NCBI GenBank assembly: GCA_021613375.1
Contig: CM038725.1
Span: 7,875,089-7,939,088, forward strand
DNA length: 64,000 nt
Direction of reading: 5' to 3'
DNA from: Megaleporinus macrocephalus
Taxonomy: Eukaryota > Chordata > Actinopteri > Characiformes > Anostomidae
Position numbers and translations under genes: made by a program. Under the pieces are notes generated by a model. It did no database searches. It was not told where the DNA came from and saw only the letters and a program-made list of their open reading frames with translations. The stretch's first letter is position 1. Every line of letters starts with the position of its first letter. Positions 20,550 to 32,045 of the stretch are shown piece by piece.

Positions 20550-21420
20550 GATGGTTTGCGGGCGAGTAATTGGTTGTTAATTGTCCTGCGTGCGGCGTGC
20601 GCTTTAGCAGTGTGGGTAAATACAGTAACCTGCATTTACTGAAGGAGTGTTCTGAGGTTTGTGGGTGCATTTGTTTACTTTGTCACATGCAAATGGTTTT
20701 AAAGAGATAGCCGCCCCCTTCTCTCTCTCTCTTGCTTACTCGCTTGCCCGCTCTCAATCTCTGCTGCTGCGCCCTGTTCAACTCGCCCGTCTCTCCCATT
20801 CTTCTCCCCCCGCTCGTCACCGTGGCTCTTCAAAACGGAGCGATTGCAGCAAAATGTTTTATTAGAGGGGGGACAAGAGGCCTCGAGCGCGCTGAATGGA
20901 GGAGAAGTCGAGTGGCACCTTTGTCATGCTAATCTTAAGCACATAATGGCCCCGGCCGCACAATGCCCAGGCACTTCATTCCTCTGAGGCTCGCTGACAC
21001 CTCTTCAGAGCCGAGCCGCGGGGTAGCATGTGGGAAAGATCCGCTGGCCCCTGGTCCACACACTCCATGTGGCCGCCGCTGCCTAGCTGCCCGTACGCCC
21101 CGTCCAGCAGCGGGGGCCATGATCGCAACCCCCGACTTTTTTTTTTTCCTCCCCCCCTCTCTTTCAGCACTCAGTTTAGAGGCCGTGCGGGGGTAGAAAA
21201 AAAAGGCCCAGCATGCCGCGTATGAAATAAATAGAGAGGGCCTCGTACGGGCGATGGGCCGGAACAACTGGAACCGAGCAGCTAAGCGAGAGCGATGAAT
21301 ACCAAGATGCGTCTTAAAACGGGCTGACGGGGTGGAGAGTGGCGGAGAATGACAGATGGAGAAGGGGGTCTCAGGCAATGCAGCGCTGCATCACTCCAGA
21401 GTTCATCCTCCAGCCTAGAG
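20550..21420. other. Unique GC-rich region, candidate conserved regulatory element
   Basis: About 850 bp without repeats. The best segment by eye is 20840-21060, with an AT-rich homeodomain-type core (tgctaatcttaagcacataa) followed by GC-rich sequence. Open frames on both strands overlap each other and look like composition effects. A T-run lies at 21137-21147. It sits about 3-4 kb downstream of gas1. Confidence 0.3.
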
Positions 21421-21454
21421 CTTAATACAAGATCAGCTAAATTATGTATATGAT

Positions 21455-21770
21455 ATATACACAGTACTGTGCAAACCTTATAGGCACCTGGGGACATTAT
21501 ATTTAAAAAGCCATTGTTTCCCAGACAGAACCTTTATTAATCTATTCAGCAAAACACTTAAATATTCCAACAGTATTAATACAGTAAGTAGTGCTTTTAC
21601 ATACGTCAGTGTGTTTATTTAACCCTTTCCAAACTTCTCCTTCTATAAACAACCCAAACTGGAGCTCAAGATCTGATCTACTTCTCTCACAATAAGATAT
21701 TCATGTTACTTTGTATTGTATGTATGATTATTCACATCTGTTCTAATGATATCTGGTGTTCTTACACATA
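21455..21770 (+). mobile_element. TACTGTGCAAA-type MITE copy (internally deleted)
   Basis: Starts acagtactgtgcaaac and aggcacctgggg, the end type of a common fish mariner/Tc1 MITE. It then shares gtagtgcttttacatac, tttatttaaccctttcc, ggagctcaagatctgatcta and catgttactttgtattgta with copies at 30671-31090 (reverse) and 45595-45920. Compared with those it lacks about 130 bp in the middle. Confidence 0.65.
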
Positions 21771-21824
21771 TTGCTAAGATACAGGCTTTTAAACAATCAG
21801 CTTGTACATATATATGAACATAAG

Positions 21825-21828
<4 letters not shown>

Positions 21829-21870
<42 letters not shown>
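21829..21870. repeat. (TA)n microsatellite
   Basis: About 21 TA units. Confidence 0.9.
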
Positions 21871-21880
<10 letters not shown>

Positions 21881-22029
21881 ATTAATGTATCAATGCCAGA
21901 TAACTTGGACAGTTTCTTTTGGTCCATTCCTCCTCAGATTTACACACAATAATCTTTTCCAAATTATGTTAATAACTCAAAAAATGACAAAGAAAGAGAT
22001 TCAAGGTTCTGTTCCAACAGCGGCTATAT

Positions 22030-22075
22030 ACTGTGTGTATATATATATATATACACAGTATATATGTATATAAAA
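22030..22075. repeat. (TA)n with palindromic flanks
   Basis: tactgtgtgtatatata and tatatatacacagta frame a short TA run and can fold as a hairpin. Confidence 0.6.
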
Positions 22076-22079
22076 TTAG

Positions 22080-24160
22080 CTTAAACGTGGGCACAAATAT
22101 AAAATATTTCAGCTCCTGGCCAGTTCCACACTGCACAATAATTTGAACTCATATAATGTGAGCAATATAGCTAAAATTTCTTATTATATGATTATATTAT
22201 TACTGTAAGTCATATAAGTCACTTATACTTATTTGAAATCATTAATTGAAATTGTCTCACTGAGCCAGTTATTCAGATTATTATTATTTATGTTATTTAT
22301 CCATTATTGTTATTTCTTTATTAACTTTAGCTAAATTTGCTTGTACAACAAGACAGTGTAACTGTGTAACTACAAGTAAAAGCATTTAAAAATTAGTCTA
22401 ACCATCTTATATTGATCCCACAATCTAATAACAATAATAATAATTATATCAGCTCTGCATAAAAGAAGAAGGGTCTATTTTAGCTCCAGTAAATGAGAAG
22501 TAGTGTCCATCTCATGGTGTGAGTTTTGGTAGTTTGGTGTTTTAAGCTGAGCAGCCTTTTAATAAAATCAACAATTAACTGTTAATGCATTGAGAATAGA
22601 AACATCCCTGGATTGCAGTGATTGCTAATCAAATTTGTTTTAGGCCACAAATATAGACAAACCCACCTAAACTAGTTCCACACAAACCGTCACACTCCTC
22701 TTGTTTTTCTCTGAGCGTGTTGAGTAATATCCACAAGTAGTTCCAGCGCTCACTAGACTTCTTCTCGCAGCTGTGGCTCCTGGGCAGTTCCACACTGCAC
22801 AATAATTTGAACTCATATAATGTGGGCAATATAGCTTAATTTTCTTATTATATGATTATATTATTACTGTAAGTCATATAAATTACTTATACTTATTTTA
22901 TATCATTAATTAAAATTGTCTCACTGAGCCAGCAAAACATTTTAGGTTATTCAGACATTATCCTTACAAAAAAGAAGTTTATTCAAGTGTACCATTAGTT
23001 TACTTCTTTTAAACTAAAAGGAAGTGAGTATGTTTTCAGTTTACTTTTGATGTACTTCTCAGTGATATACTAAACACAGTTATACTTAAGTATGCTTGGG
23101 TTATACTAACAAGTATAGAACAGTCTAAGTATATTCGACCTTCACTTGAATTTAATCTTTTGATTGAGATAGTAGAAGTAAGTATTCTTGCTTTGCACAA
23201 AAACACATCCAGTAGAATATTTATTTAAAATTTGATTTATAAAGATTTATAAAAATACAAATATGTTTCTTAATCTGAGTGCGGCTTGTTTATTTTACGT
23301 GTGTCCACTGGTGAGTAAGTAAACGTTGTTAAGTTCTATTTTAAGTAGAAAAAAACCCTTAAACCTAGTCATATACTTTAAAGTACAACAATAATATAAG
23401 CAGTAAATTATAAGTACTATGTTAAGTTCACTTAAAGAAAATGTACAAACTAGTAAACTAACAGTAAAGTTTACTTTTAGTGTAGTTACAGTACAAAAGA
23501 TGAAACTGGTTGTAGAATTGGTTTACTACTCTTACACTTAAAGTGTACTTAAAAGAATACTTTTAAAAACTAGAAAGTGGGCCAATTTAGCCCCAAGAAG
23601 TATTAAAATAATACTTATACAAGTGTAGTACAAGTAGTACAATGATATTAGTTTAGTAACTGCATAAAGCATACTTAATAAAATGAACTTTAAGTATACC
23701 TATTTTCTGTAAGGGTACTGTTTATTTAATTTAGCAAAATTAACTTGTACAACAAGACAGTGTAACTGTGTAACTATAAGTAAAAAAACATTTAGAAATC
23801 AGTCTAACCATCTTATATTAATCCCACAATCTAATAATAATAATAATAATTTTATCAGCTCTGCATACCTGATATCTAAAAAGAAGGTAAATGAGAAGTA
23901 GTGTCCATCTCATGGTGTGAGTTTTGGTAGTTTGGTGTTTTAAGCTGAGCAGCCTTTTAATGAAATCAACAATTAACTGTTAAAGCATTAATAATAGAAA
24001 ACAACCCTGGATTTCAGCAGTGATTGCTAATCAAATGTGTTTTAACTAAACTAAACTAGTTCCACACAAACCGTGGCACTCCTCTTGTTTTTCTCTGAGC
24101 GTGTTGAGTAATATCCACAAGTAATTCCAGCGCTCACTAGACTTCTTCTCACAACTGTGT
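22080..24160. repeat. Duplicated AT-rich modules split by a MITE
   Basis: Module A (ccagttccacactgcacaat ... tctcactgagccag) occurs at 22115-22270 and 22785-22935. Module B (gtacaacaagacagtgtaac ... ttccagcgctcactagactt) occurs at about 22343-22765 and 23747-24148, an offset of about 1.4 kb. The second A and second B modules are separated by the MITE at 22970-23715. The order A-B-A-[MITE]-B shows a tandem duplication of an A-B unit, later interrupted by the MITE. No coding capacity. Confidence 0.75.
22970..23715. mobile_element. MITE with CCTTACAgAAAA ends
   Basis: Ends are ccttacaaaaaagaag and cctattttctgtaagg, which are inverted. The body is full of short self-complementary segments such as aagtatact and agtacaagt. 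About 745 bp, no frame. Confidence 0.6.
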
Positions 24161-25080
24161 TTTCAGTGACGTCTGACATCAGATGGGGCTTAATGACAAG
24201 CTAACAAACGCCCCCTTCACCTCTCCAGACTGTGAGCAATGGGCCAGTCTGCTGTTAGCGCGATCACCAGTTTGCGAAAAGCAAGTCTGCTTATGTTTCA
24301 GCTCTCTGAGCGTCACAGCCGTCCTTCCTGCTAAGCCTCTGCTTAACCTGCGTACAGGAGAGGGTTCAAACCGGTCAGTGTTTATTATAATGGTGATTCA
24401 AAGGTAGTAAAATATGAGCAATAGTAGTGAAACCACTGTAAGCTCCTCAGGTTAACACTCGCATCTACTTTATCTTGTACTCCTCAGACAAGAACCTGTA
24501 ACGGGAAGGTTTGCATGTGCTAACGAGGCGGCGAACTGTGGCTTTAAATAAACGTAGCCGCCGCTTAACCAGTTATAACGCTCCTTTATTATTCTTTTGG
24601 ATAATGAACCAATTTGGTGGTTCAGGCCCTCAAACTTGACTTTCCCCTCGTGATGTTTTCAATTAACTCCTGGCACTTTCTTTCTCGCAGCCGCCCGAAC
24701 GGTTTTCCCTCCGAAAAAAAAGAAAGAGGAATGACGGAGAGACGACGGGGGGGACTTCACAGCAGGGTCCTGTATTCTTCATTACAGCAACAGAATATAA
24801 CTGCTGCTTTGGGCAGAAGAAGAAGCCCTTTATCGATAAGCCACTTGGGGTGAACATCTTGAGCCTTTGTCGGAGTAATTACGCTCAGGTCAGACGCACA
24901 GATCCTCAGCGTCGGCCCCTTTGAGCCTCTTACGGGGGGAAGTGATGAAGAAACAAGCAGACAGCCCGTATGATTGAGATCGGCCAATAAGCAGCGAAAT
25001 GGAAAGTGCATTGGATGGGATTTGGGGTAATCCCTTAAAGTTAACACAGGGTATTTGATGGAACTAAGGCTGAAAGGGGG
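24161..25080. other. Unique region, candidate regulatory element
   Basis: Non-repetitive, moderate-to-high GC. The stretch 24530-24720 combines AT-rich cores with GC-rich sequence, as in enhancers. Overlapping open frames on both strands (24614-24853 and 24757-25092) lack family likeness. Confidence 0.25.
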
Positions 25081-25179
25081 GCTCCCTGTCAACTCTCTCT
25101 TAAAGGGGACCCTGACTGTTAAGACATATAGGCCTAAATGTGGTGCATGTGCCCAATAGCATTCAAATATGTTGTATAA

Positions 25180-26115
25180 ACCAATAAAACACTTTATCTA
25201 TTATTAAACATAGACAAAAAACTTTTTATTGGTATTATTGGTTATTAGTAGGGGGTCGTTATATATCTTGTTTAATATATCATCACTGTCCAAAGAAAAA
25301 ACAAGTGTCTTTAAAATGGAGATGTCTTAACTTTTAACTTTAACTTTTAATGTAAGTCAATGGAACCATAATTTTTTAAAAATTAAAAATTGGAGATATA
25401 CATATTTCTCTAAAGTAAACATTTTATTTATTATTAAACATAGGGAAAAAAAACTATTAGATCTTTGTTGATCATGAAACAACACTGCGTGGCAAACAGT
25501 GAGTTACATATCTCGCTTAATAAATCGTCGCTGGCAACTTAACAGCAGAGGACAAAAACCGAGTTGACTTTCAGTGTAAGTCAATGGAACCAGAATTTTT
25601 GCTGAGTGATTTTGAGGTATATCTATTGGTCCATTCATCATGAAATTTGGCCACAATGTAAACGACAGCAGTCATGTTGAAATGATATAGAAAAATACAA
25701 ATTGACAAAAATAAAGATACGTGTTTTTCTTTGGACAGCAGTGAAATAGACCAAGCAAAACATTTTATTTATTATTAAAAAAGGAAAAAAAAGTTTTACC
25801 GGTAGTTGGCCGTCTTTTTGCAGCGAGGAACACCACTGAGCGAGAAACAGAGTTAATTAACTTGTTTAATGTATCGTCACTGTCCAAAGAAAAACAAGTA
25901 TTTCTAAAAAGGTAACTTTACAGTAGAGGACAAAAACAGTCTTGACTTTAAATGTAAGTCAATGGAACCAGAATTCTTTCAAAGCTATTTTGGAGCATTT
26001 TTATTGGTCCATTCATCATGAAATTGTGCAACAATGTAAACATCTGTGGTCGTATTCAAATGATGAGGAAAAATAAAAATGAACAAAAATAAAGATGTGT
26101 TTTTCTTTGGACAGC
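25180..26115 (+). repeat. Three tandem composite units, each a MITE plus spacer
   Basis: The spacer (ttta(t/c)t(t/c)tattattaaa followed by a tagac/taggga-type stretch) occurs at about 25190, 25428 and 25764. Each is followed by an ACTGTCCAAAG-family MITE copy: 25284-25418, about 25538-25746 and 25873-26113. The third is complete, from gtcactgtccaaagaaaaac to gtttttctttggacagcact. The unit is about 240-340 bp. This looks like a tandem duplication of MITE plus flank rather than three independent insertions. Confidence 0.65.
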
Positions 26116-26119
26116 ACTG

Positions 26120-26830
26120 ATATCCTTCAGTATTTTCAGCTTTAGCTAAAGTGTAGTGTTAAGAGAAGAACGACTTAGTCCAGTGCAACCATATAACATC
26201 ATCACAGTGCAGCAGTTATGACCTAAACGTAGAGGAGAGCTGCCTGTTTATCATGATGCTTATAATAAAACATGCTTGTTCGGCTTCTATGTGAGATTTT
26301 AATAGTATTGGACGTGTACACGGCGTAACAGTCGGGGTTCCCTTTAAGGAGTCGCTGCTTTCTGAACGATAAGTGCGGACTGGAGCGGTTTCAGTGTTTC
26401 TGGACGTATGAGCTTGTTAGAAAGAGCTCTGTTTTTGAGCCAGCTGTCATATTCTCCAAAGAAAGAAAGCATTAAATGAGCAAATATAGATTTTTTCTTT
26501 TTCTTCATCAGGCTTTTCCTTTTTTCCCCTCCGAATACAGGGTTTTGAAGTGTACCACTCCCAAATGGTCAAAAAACTGCCCTTTTCTGGACTTTCCCTC
26601 GCTGTTCTTTTCACCAGCCTTTCCAGTCAAAATCGGATGCCCCCCCGCTCTCTCTCTTCCAAGCTGCCACTTTGATTCCATCACGGAAGACCTCTGTTGA
26701 GTTCACGGCTCTTTGAAATTAGTAAAAGGACCTCGGCCCAGCCTCTCCTGAGGGGTCCGGCTCTTTTTGCTTGGAAGAAAAAGAAAGAAAAAAAAAATGG
26801 CAGGATTAAGTCAGTCACAAAGAGATCTGC
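26120..26830. other. Unique intergenic sequence
   Basis: No repeats between the MITE cluster and the 600-bp tandem unit. 26340-26700 has moderate GC and pyrimidine-rich tracts. A short open frame here (26476-26700) has no family likeness. Confidence 0.3.
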
Positions 26831-26833
26831 GTA

Positions 26834-28110
26834 CCTGAGAGCCACGGTCCTTATATAGTACCATGGAGGAGCTTCTTCAGAGGTTTTTGCTCTTTGGATT
26901 GTCGTAGCTACCGATACAACAGTTCTGTATTTATCAGCGTAGACGTAAACATGGACACACTTTGTTGAACGCGCTGCATTCTCGCTCATTCCAGATGTGG
27001 ACAGAGAATAATATTTTGAAATACCTTCCCTATAGTTCGAGTGCAAGTGTTGAAGATTTGCAGGTCAAGATTTAGCACCAGGATCACTGTTCAGTTGTCT
27101 GAATTGGCTCCATTTGGAATTGCTGCTCTCTTAAAAGGGTTCTATGGGATAAAGCCATCTAAGAACCACTTCCAGTAAGATTACCTGAGAGCTACGTTCC
27201 TCATGTAGAGGTTTCAGAGGTTCAGAGGTTTTTGCCATCAAAGAACCACTTTAAGTACCTCTAAAATAAGAACTTTACAGGAGAGCACGAAAACTGTCTT
27301 TACTTTCAATGTAAGTCAATGGAACCAGAATTTTTTTCATTTTGGACCATTTCCATTGGTCCGTTCATCATGAAATTTGGCAACAATGTAAACATCAGTT
27401 GTTGTGTTCAAATTATATAAAAAAAAGGAAAAAGACCTAAGAGCCACATTCCTTATATAGTACCATGGAGGAGCTTCTTCAGAGGTTTTTGCTCTTTGGA
27501 TTGTCGTAGCTACCGATACAACAGTTCTGTATTTATCAGCGCAGACGTAAACATGGACACACTTTGTTGAACGCGCTGCATTCTCGCTCATTCCAGATGT
27601 GGACAGAGAATAATATTTTGAAGTACCTTCCCTATAGTTCGAGTGCAAGTGTTGAAGATTTGCAGGTCAAGATTTGGCACCAGGATCACTGTTCAGTTGT
27701 CTGAATTGGCTCCATTTGGAGTTGCTGCTTTGTTGCATCTAAGAACCACTTCCACTTCCAGTAAGATTACCTGAGAGCTACGTTCCTCATGTAGTACCAT
27801 TGAGGAGCTTCTTCAGAGGTTTTTACCATCAAAGAACCACCTCCAAAATGAGAACTTTAAAGGAGAGCACGAAATCTGTCTTTACTTTCAATGTAAGTCA
27901 ATGGAACCAGATTTTTTTCCAAGTCATTTTAGACCATTTCCATTGGTCCGTTCATCATGAAATTTGGCAACAATGTAAACATCTGCTGTCGTGTTCAAAT
28001 TATATAGAAAAAGGAAAATGACCTAAGAGCCACATTCCTTATATAGTACCACAGGGGAGCTTCTTCTAAGGTTTTTGTCTTCAAACAACCTCCTACAAGA
28101 AGATATGTGT
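26834..28110. repeat. About 600-bp tandem duplication (two units and a partial third)
   Basis: Units start at 26834 (cctgagagccac), 27436 (cctaagagccac) and 28022 (cctaagagccac). The first 290 bp of units one and two are almost identical at an offset of 602. Each full unit also carries a partial ACTGTCCAAAG-family MITE (about 27265-27422 and 27840-28012) containing ttcaatgtaagtcaatggaa. High identity suggests a recent event. Open frames in it are repeated shadows. Confidence 0.85.
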
Positions 28111-28700
28111 GAGTGTGAAGAACATGTCCTTCAAACTGTACATCTAGGCTGAGAACTATTTAGGAAGCTTCACTCTTTGGAGCAAAATGTGACAGTTGGG
28201 AGTCATTCACAGTGGTTTGATGGGATACGCTGCACTGGAGAGAAACTCTGGATTAGGGCTGACCAATTTTAATATCAATTTTAATATATCATCACTGTCC
28301 AAAGAAAAAACAAGTGTCTCTAAAATGACAACTTTAGAGCAGAGGACAAAAACAGTCTTTACTTTCAATGGATGTCAATGGAACCAGATTTCTTTCCCAA
28401 GAGATTTTGGAGCATTTATATTGGTCCAATCATCATGAAATCAATGTAAACAACTGCTGTCTTGTTTAAATGATATAGAAGAAGAAAAATGACCTGAGAA
28501 GAACATTTCCCGCAGGCTGTCCCGGCTGAGAACTATTTAGGAAGCTTAGTTCTTTGGAGTATAATGTGTAAAATTGCATGAACAGGTATTTAAATCTACA
28601 TGGTTCAACAGCTCAGAGTTATTCAGAGGGGTTTGATGGGATATGCTGTGTTGGAGAGAATATTTGAATTAGGGCTAAACGAATTGGGGATGATATCTGT
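28110..28700. repeat. Diverged duplicated module with a MITE between copies
   Basis: The segment ggctgagaactatttaggaa ... ggtttgatgggata occurs at about 28148-28228 and 28526-28642, with a MITE copy (28290-28483) between. It resembles a continuation of the preceding tandem structure with more divergence. Confidence 0.55.
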
Positions 28701-29000
28701 GGTTATGGTGTATGTATGGACCTGTACAGTGAGTTCAACTGCAATTTTATTCTATAAATCAAGATTTAAACCTGTTTTTTGCTAAGAAGACCAGATTATG
28801 TAACTTTTCTGGCTCGAGGCCTGAATCCTGAATGTAGTGTGCCAAGCTGGCAGTATGTTGTGGTTGTGATGTGACAACACCTGGATGCCTTATCTACAGG
28901 CAGTTCACAAGCTCTGTGCTATGAGGTTCAGTTGCCTGTGTTAAAACTCAAGGCATCATTTTTGATCATGTAATATATATATATATATATATTTCCTATT
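28700..29000. other. Unique sequence ending in a short (TA)n
   Basis: No gene signal. A (TA)n run of about ten units lies at 28972-28991. Confidence 0.35.
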
Positions 29001-29004
29001 TTTA

Positions 29005-29195
29005 TCAGTTGAACATGAACATAAAATTTCATGATGACTGGACCAATAGAAAGACTCCTTGATCTATATCTTGAAAAAAAATCTGGTTCTATTGACTCAC
29101 ATTGAAAGTAAACAGTAAACTGTTTTTGGCCTCTCCTGTAAAGTTACCATTTTGCAGATACTTGTTTTTCTTTGCACATGACAATATTCTGAAAA
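29005..29195 (-). mobile_element. MITE, ACTGTCCAAAG family, reverse copy
   Basis: gaccaatagaaagactcc, ctattgactcacattgaaag, ggcctctcctgtaaagttac and ttgtttttctttgcacatga, in reverse order. It directly precedes the next retroposon. Confidence 0.7.
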
Positions 29196-29201
29196 TATAA
29201 T

Positions 29202-30339
29202 ATCCATCCATCCATCCAGGTTCACGGGGAGGCTGAAGCCAATCCCAGCGTCACCGGACAAAGGCGCGGTACACTGTGGACAGTTCGCCAGTCTATCGCA
29301 TGGCCAACACACACTCACACTTACAAACAATTTAGATTGACCAATCAACCTATCATTAACCACTACTAACCACTACACCACCGTACTAACCACTACACCA
29401 CCATACTAACCACTACACCACCATACTAACCACTACACCACCGTAATAACCACTACACCACCGTACCAACCACTACACCACCGTACTAACCACTACACCA
29501 CCGTACCAACCACTACACCACCATACTAACCACTACACCACCGTAATAACCACTACACCACCGTACCAACCACTACACCACCGTACTAACCACTACACCA
29601 CTGTACCAACCACTACACCACCATACTAACCACTACACCACCGTACTAACCACTACACCACTGTACCAACCACTACACCACCATACTAACCACTACACCA
29701 CCGTACTAACCACTACACCACCGTACTAACCACTACACCACCGTACTGACCACTACACCACCGTACTAACCACTACACCACCGTACTAACCTCTACACCA
29801 CCGTACTAACCTCTACACCACCGTACTAACCACTACACCACCATACTAACCACTACACCACCGTACTAACCACTACACCACCGTATTAACCACTACACCA
29901 CCGTACTAACCACTACACCACCATACTAACCACTACACCACCGTACTAACCACTACACCACCATACTAACCACTACACCACCGTACTAACCACTACACCA
30001 CCGTATTAACCACTACACCACCGTACTAACCACTACTTCACCATACTAACCACTACACCGTACTAACCACTACACCACCATACTAACCACTACACCACCT
30101 TACTAACCACTACACCACCTTACTAACCACTACACCACCTTACTAACCACTACACCACCATACTAACCACTACACCACCGTACTAACCACTACACCACCG
30201 TACTGACCACTACACCACCGTACTAACCACTACACCACCATACTGACCACTACAGCACCATACTAACCACTACACCACCGTACTAACCACTACACCACCA
30301 TACTGACCACTACAGCACCGTGCTGACAAAATATAATAT
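29202..30339 (+). mobile_element. Second retroposon copy with expanded tail and target duplications
   Basis: A perfect 12-bp duplication (aaaatataatat) lies at 29202-29213 and 30328-30339. Inside are (ccat)n, a short body (gccaatcccagcgtcac, gtctatcgcatggccaac) and then a 20-bp array up to caccgtgctgac. The body is shorter than in the copy at 186-1337, lacking the ggactgtgggagg part. This copy is an independent insertion and an independent expansion. Confidence 0.8.
29346..30327 (+). repeat. 20-bp minisatellite derived from retroposon tail, second locus
   Basis: About 49 units of ctaaccactacaccaccgta. Variants are ccaac, gtaat, gtatt, tgacc, cttac and cagcacc. Duplicated blocks are visible (the series aataacc ... 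ccaacc recurs). Same consensus as 421-1326. Confidence 0.9.
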
Positions 30340-30670
30340 GCTGATTGAAAAAGAAAATGAATAGAAAACTATTGCGATTACGATCCTTGTTAATACCCTC
30401 AGAGAACAGCGACTATAGCTCACAATTACAAAAGGCTGTAATAATCTTTTATCTCAGTCTGTCCCCATTCTCAACATCAACTTCCTCTCGACAGCCAGGA
30501 AACACAAATCTGAAAAAGAATGTTTGGATGATTTGAAGCGTCATCCTGTCTCCGAGTTGCCGTCGTGTGTTCCAATATTTCTAGCTCTTGAACCTCGTTT
30601 AATTTTACCAACATATAATAAAGGACAAGGTCACTAAAAACATAGACTACCTGTGTAGATCTGCAAGTTA
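30340..30670. other. Unique intergenic sequence
   Basis: No repeat or gene signal seen. Confidence 0.3.
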
Positions 30671-31095
30671 TAAACTTAGTGTGCAAAAGGCACCTAAGCT
30701 GATTGTTTAAACTGAGCAATACGTGCATTTACTGTAAATAATCATACATACAATACAAAGTAACATGAATATCTTATTGTGAAAGTCTTAGATCAGATCT
30801 TGAGCTCCAGTTTGAAGAACAAAGTGTAGTTCCAGATTTTTCCTGGACGCCCCAGACATTGTATGAATGTGTTCAGTTCCTTCAGCAGCAATCTTGATTT
30901 AGCTTAATGAAGTACTGAGCAGTCAAAGCAGGTATTAGATGAGAACTGTAAATAATACTGGGTTGTTTATAGAAGGAGAAGCTTGGAAAGGGTTAAATAA
31001 ACACACTGACGTATGTAAAAGCACTACTTACTGTATTAATACTGTTTGAATATTTAAATATAGTTAAATATTTGTTTTGCTGAGACAGACAGCAT
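30671..31095 (-). mobile_element. TACTGTGCAAA-type MITE, reverse copy
   Basis: Inverted counterpart of 45595-45920, sharing caatacaaagtaacatgaat, cttgagctccagtttgaaga, ctgagcagtcaaagcaggta and gtaaaagcactacttactg. A terminal piece gtgcaaaaggcacctaag lies at its left end. Confidence 0.65.
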
Positions 31096-31159
31096 ATCTA
31101 TTAGCACTTCATGCAATACTTTTCAGTGATGTAGCTTTTAAAGGCATTAACCTGTTTAG

Positions 31160-31200
31160 ACGTCTGGTTCCTATCACCACCACCACCACCACCACTGTGA
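31160..31200. repeat. (CAC)n microsatellite in a dispersed fragment
   Basis: Seven CAC units after gtctggttcctat. The neighbouring motif recurs at 12231 and 36780 in reverse orientation. Confidence 0.6.
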
Positions 31201-31329
31201 ATGATTCATAACTAGGGTCCAACATATAAAAGCTGCTGTTGTATGTCACAGTAAGAGTGTAATTCTTATATACCTATGTTCAGTTCCTCTGCTATGTCAG
31301 TTGGATTAATCTGGATGTCTTATAATAAG

Positions 31330-31780
31330 ACAAAACCCACCAGGTAAGACCCCTCCCCCCAACCCAGGCAATACAACTAATCCAACACTAACAGGCGTTG
31401 CGGAGAGAGTGGCCCAAGCTGAGGTTCCGCTGGGCTGTGAGGAATAACAGCCAGTGAAGGAGAAGCTTGGGCGCTTGTTTTCACTCAAGAGGATAATGAG
31501 GTGATGGAGGGGAGAGGTGTTTTTTACTAGCGCTGAGCATGGCCCCCTTTTTCTACGGCAACAGCCATATAATTCATCTGACAGGCAGGGGAGGAGAGGG
31601 CCAGCAAAGCGTCAGGGCCGCACTGCGAGGAGGCAGGGCCGCTGCCACGGCGCCGATGAATGAAGGAGAAATGAGGCCGCAATGAATATCGGCCATTGAG
31701 TTTGAGAGACAGCGTGGGTCTGGCAACGTCGCTGCAGCAAATAGGCGTTGGTGGGTGGCGGGTGTTGTGGTTTGTATTGT
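31330..31780. other. Unique GC-rich island, candidate regulatory element
   Basis: Purine-rich and GC-rich non-repetitive sequence. The most ordered part by eye is 31540-31710 (catataattcatctgacagg, later gatgaatgaaggagaaatga). No coding frame is convincing. Confidence 0.3.
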
Positions 31781-32045
31781 ACCCTGTTTTTGATGGAGTT
31801 AAGATATCACTTCACTTTAGGTTCACTTAAAGTCAAACCCCTTGAGTTAAGTGGCTGAATGAGCTAGATTTAATTATGATTTCAATAAGACCACCAATCA
31901 CTGGAGAGTGATAAACACCTCAGGCAGTGAATTAGATTCAGACTCCTTCAGCCAAAATGTTTTGGATAGTGCTTTAATAAGCTGGGAGGCTTTGCAACCA
32001 ATGAAATATTGAAGCTTCCAGGTAAACTCTCTAGGAAGCTAGATG
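31781..32045. other. Unique sequence
   Basis: Nothing recognised. Confidence 0.3.
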
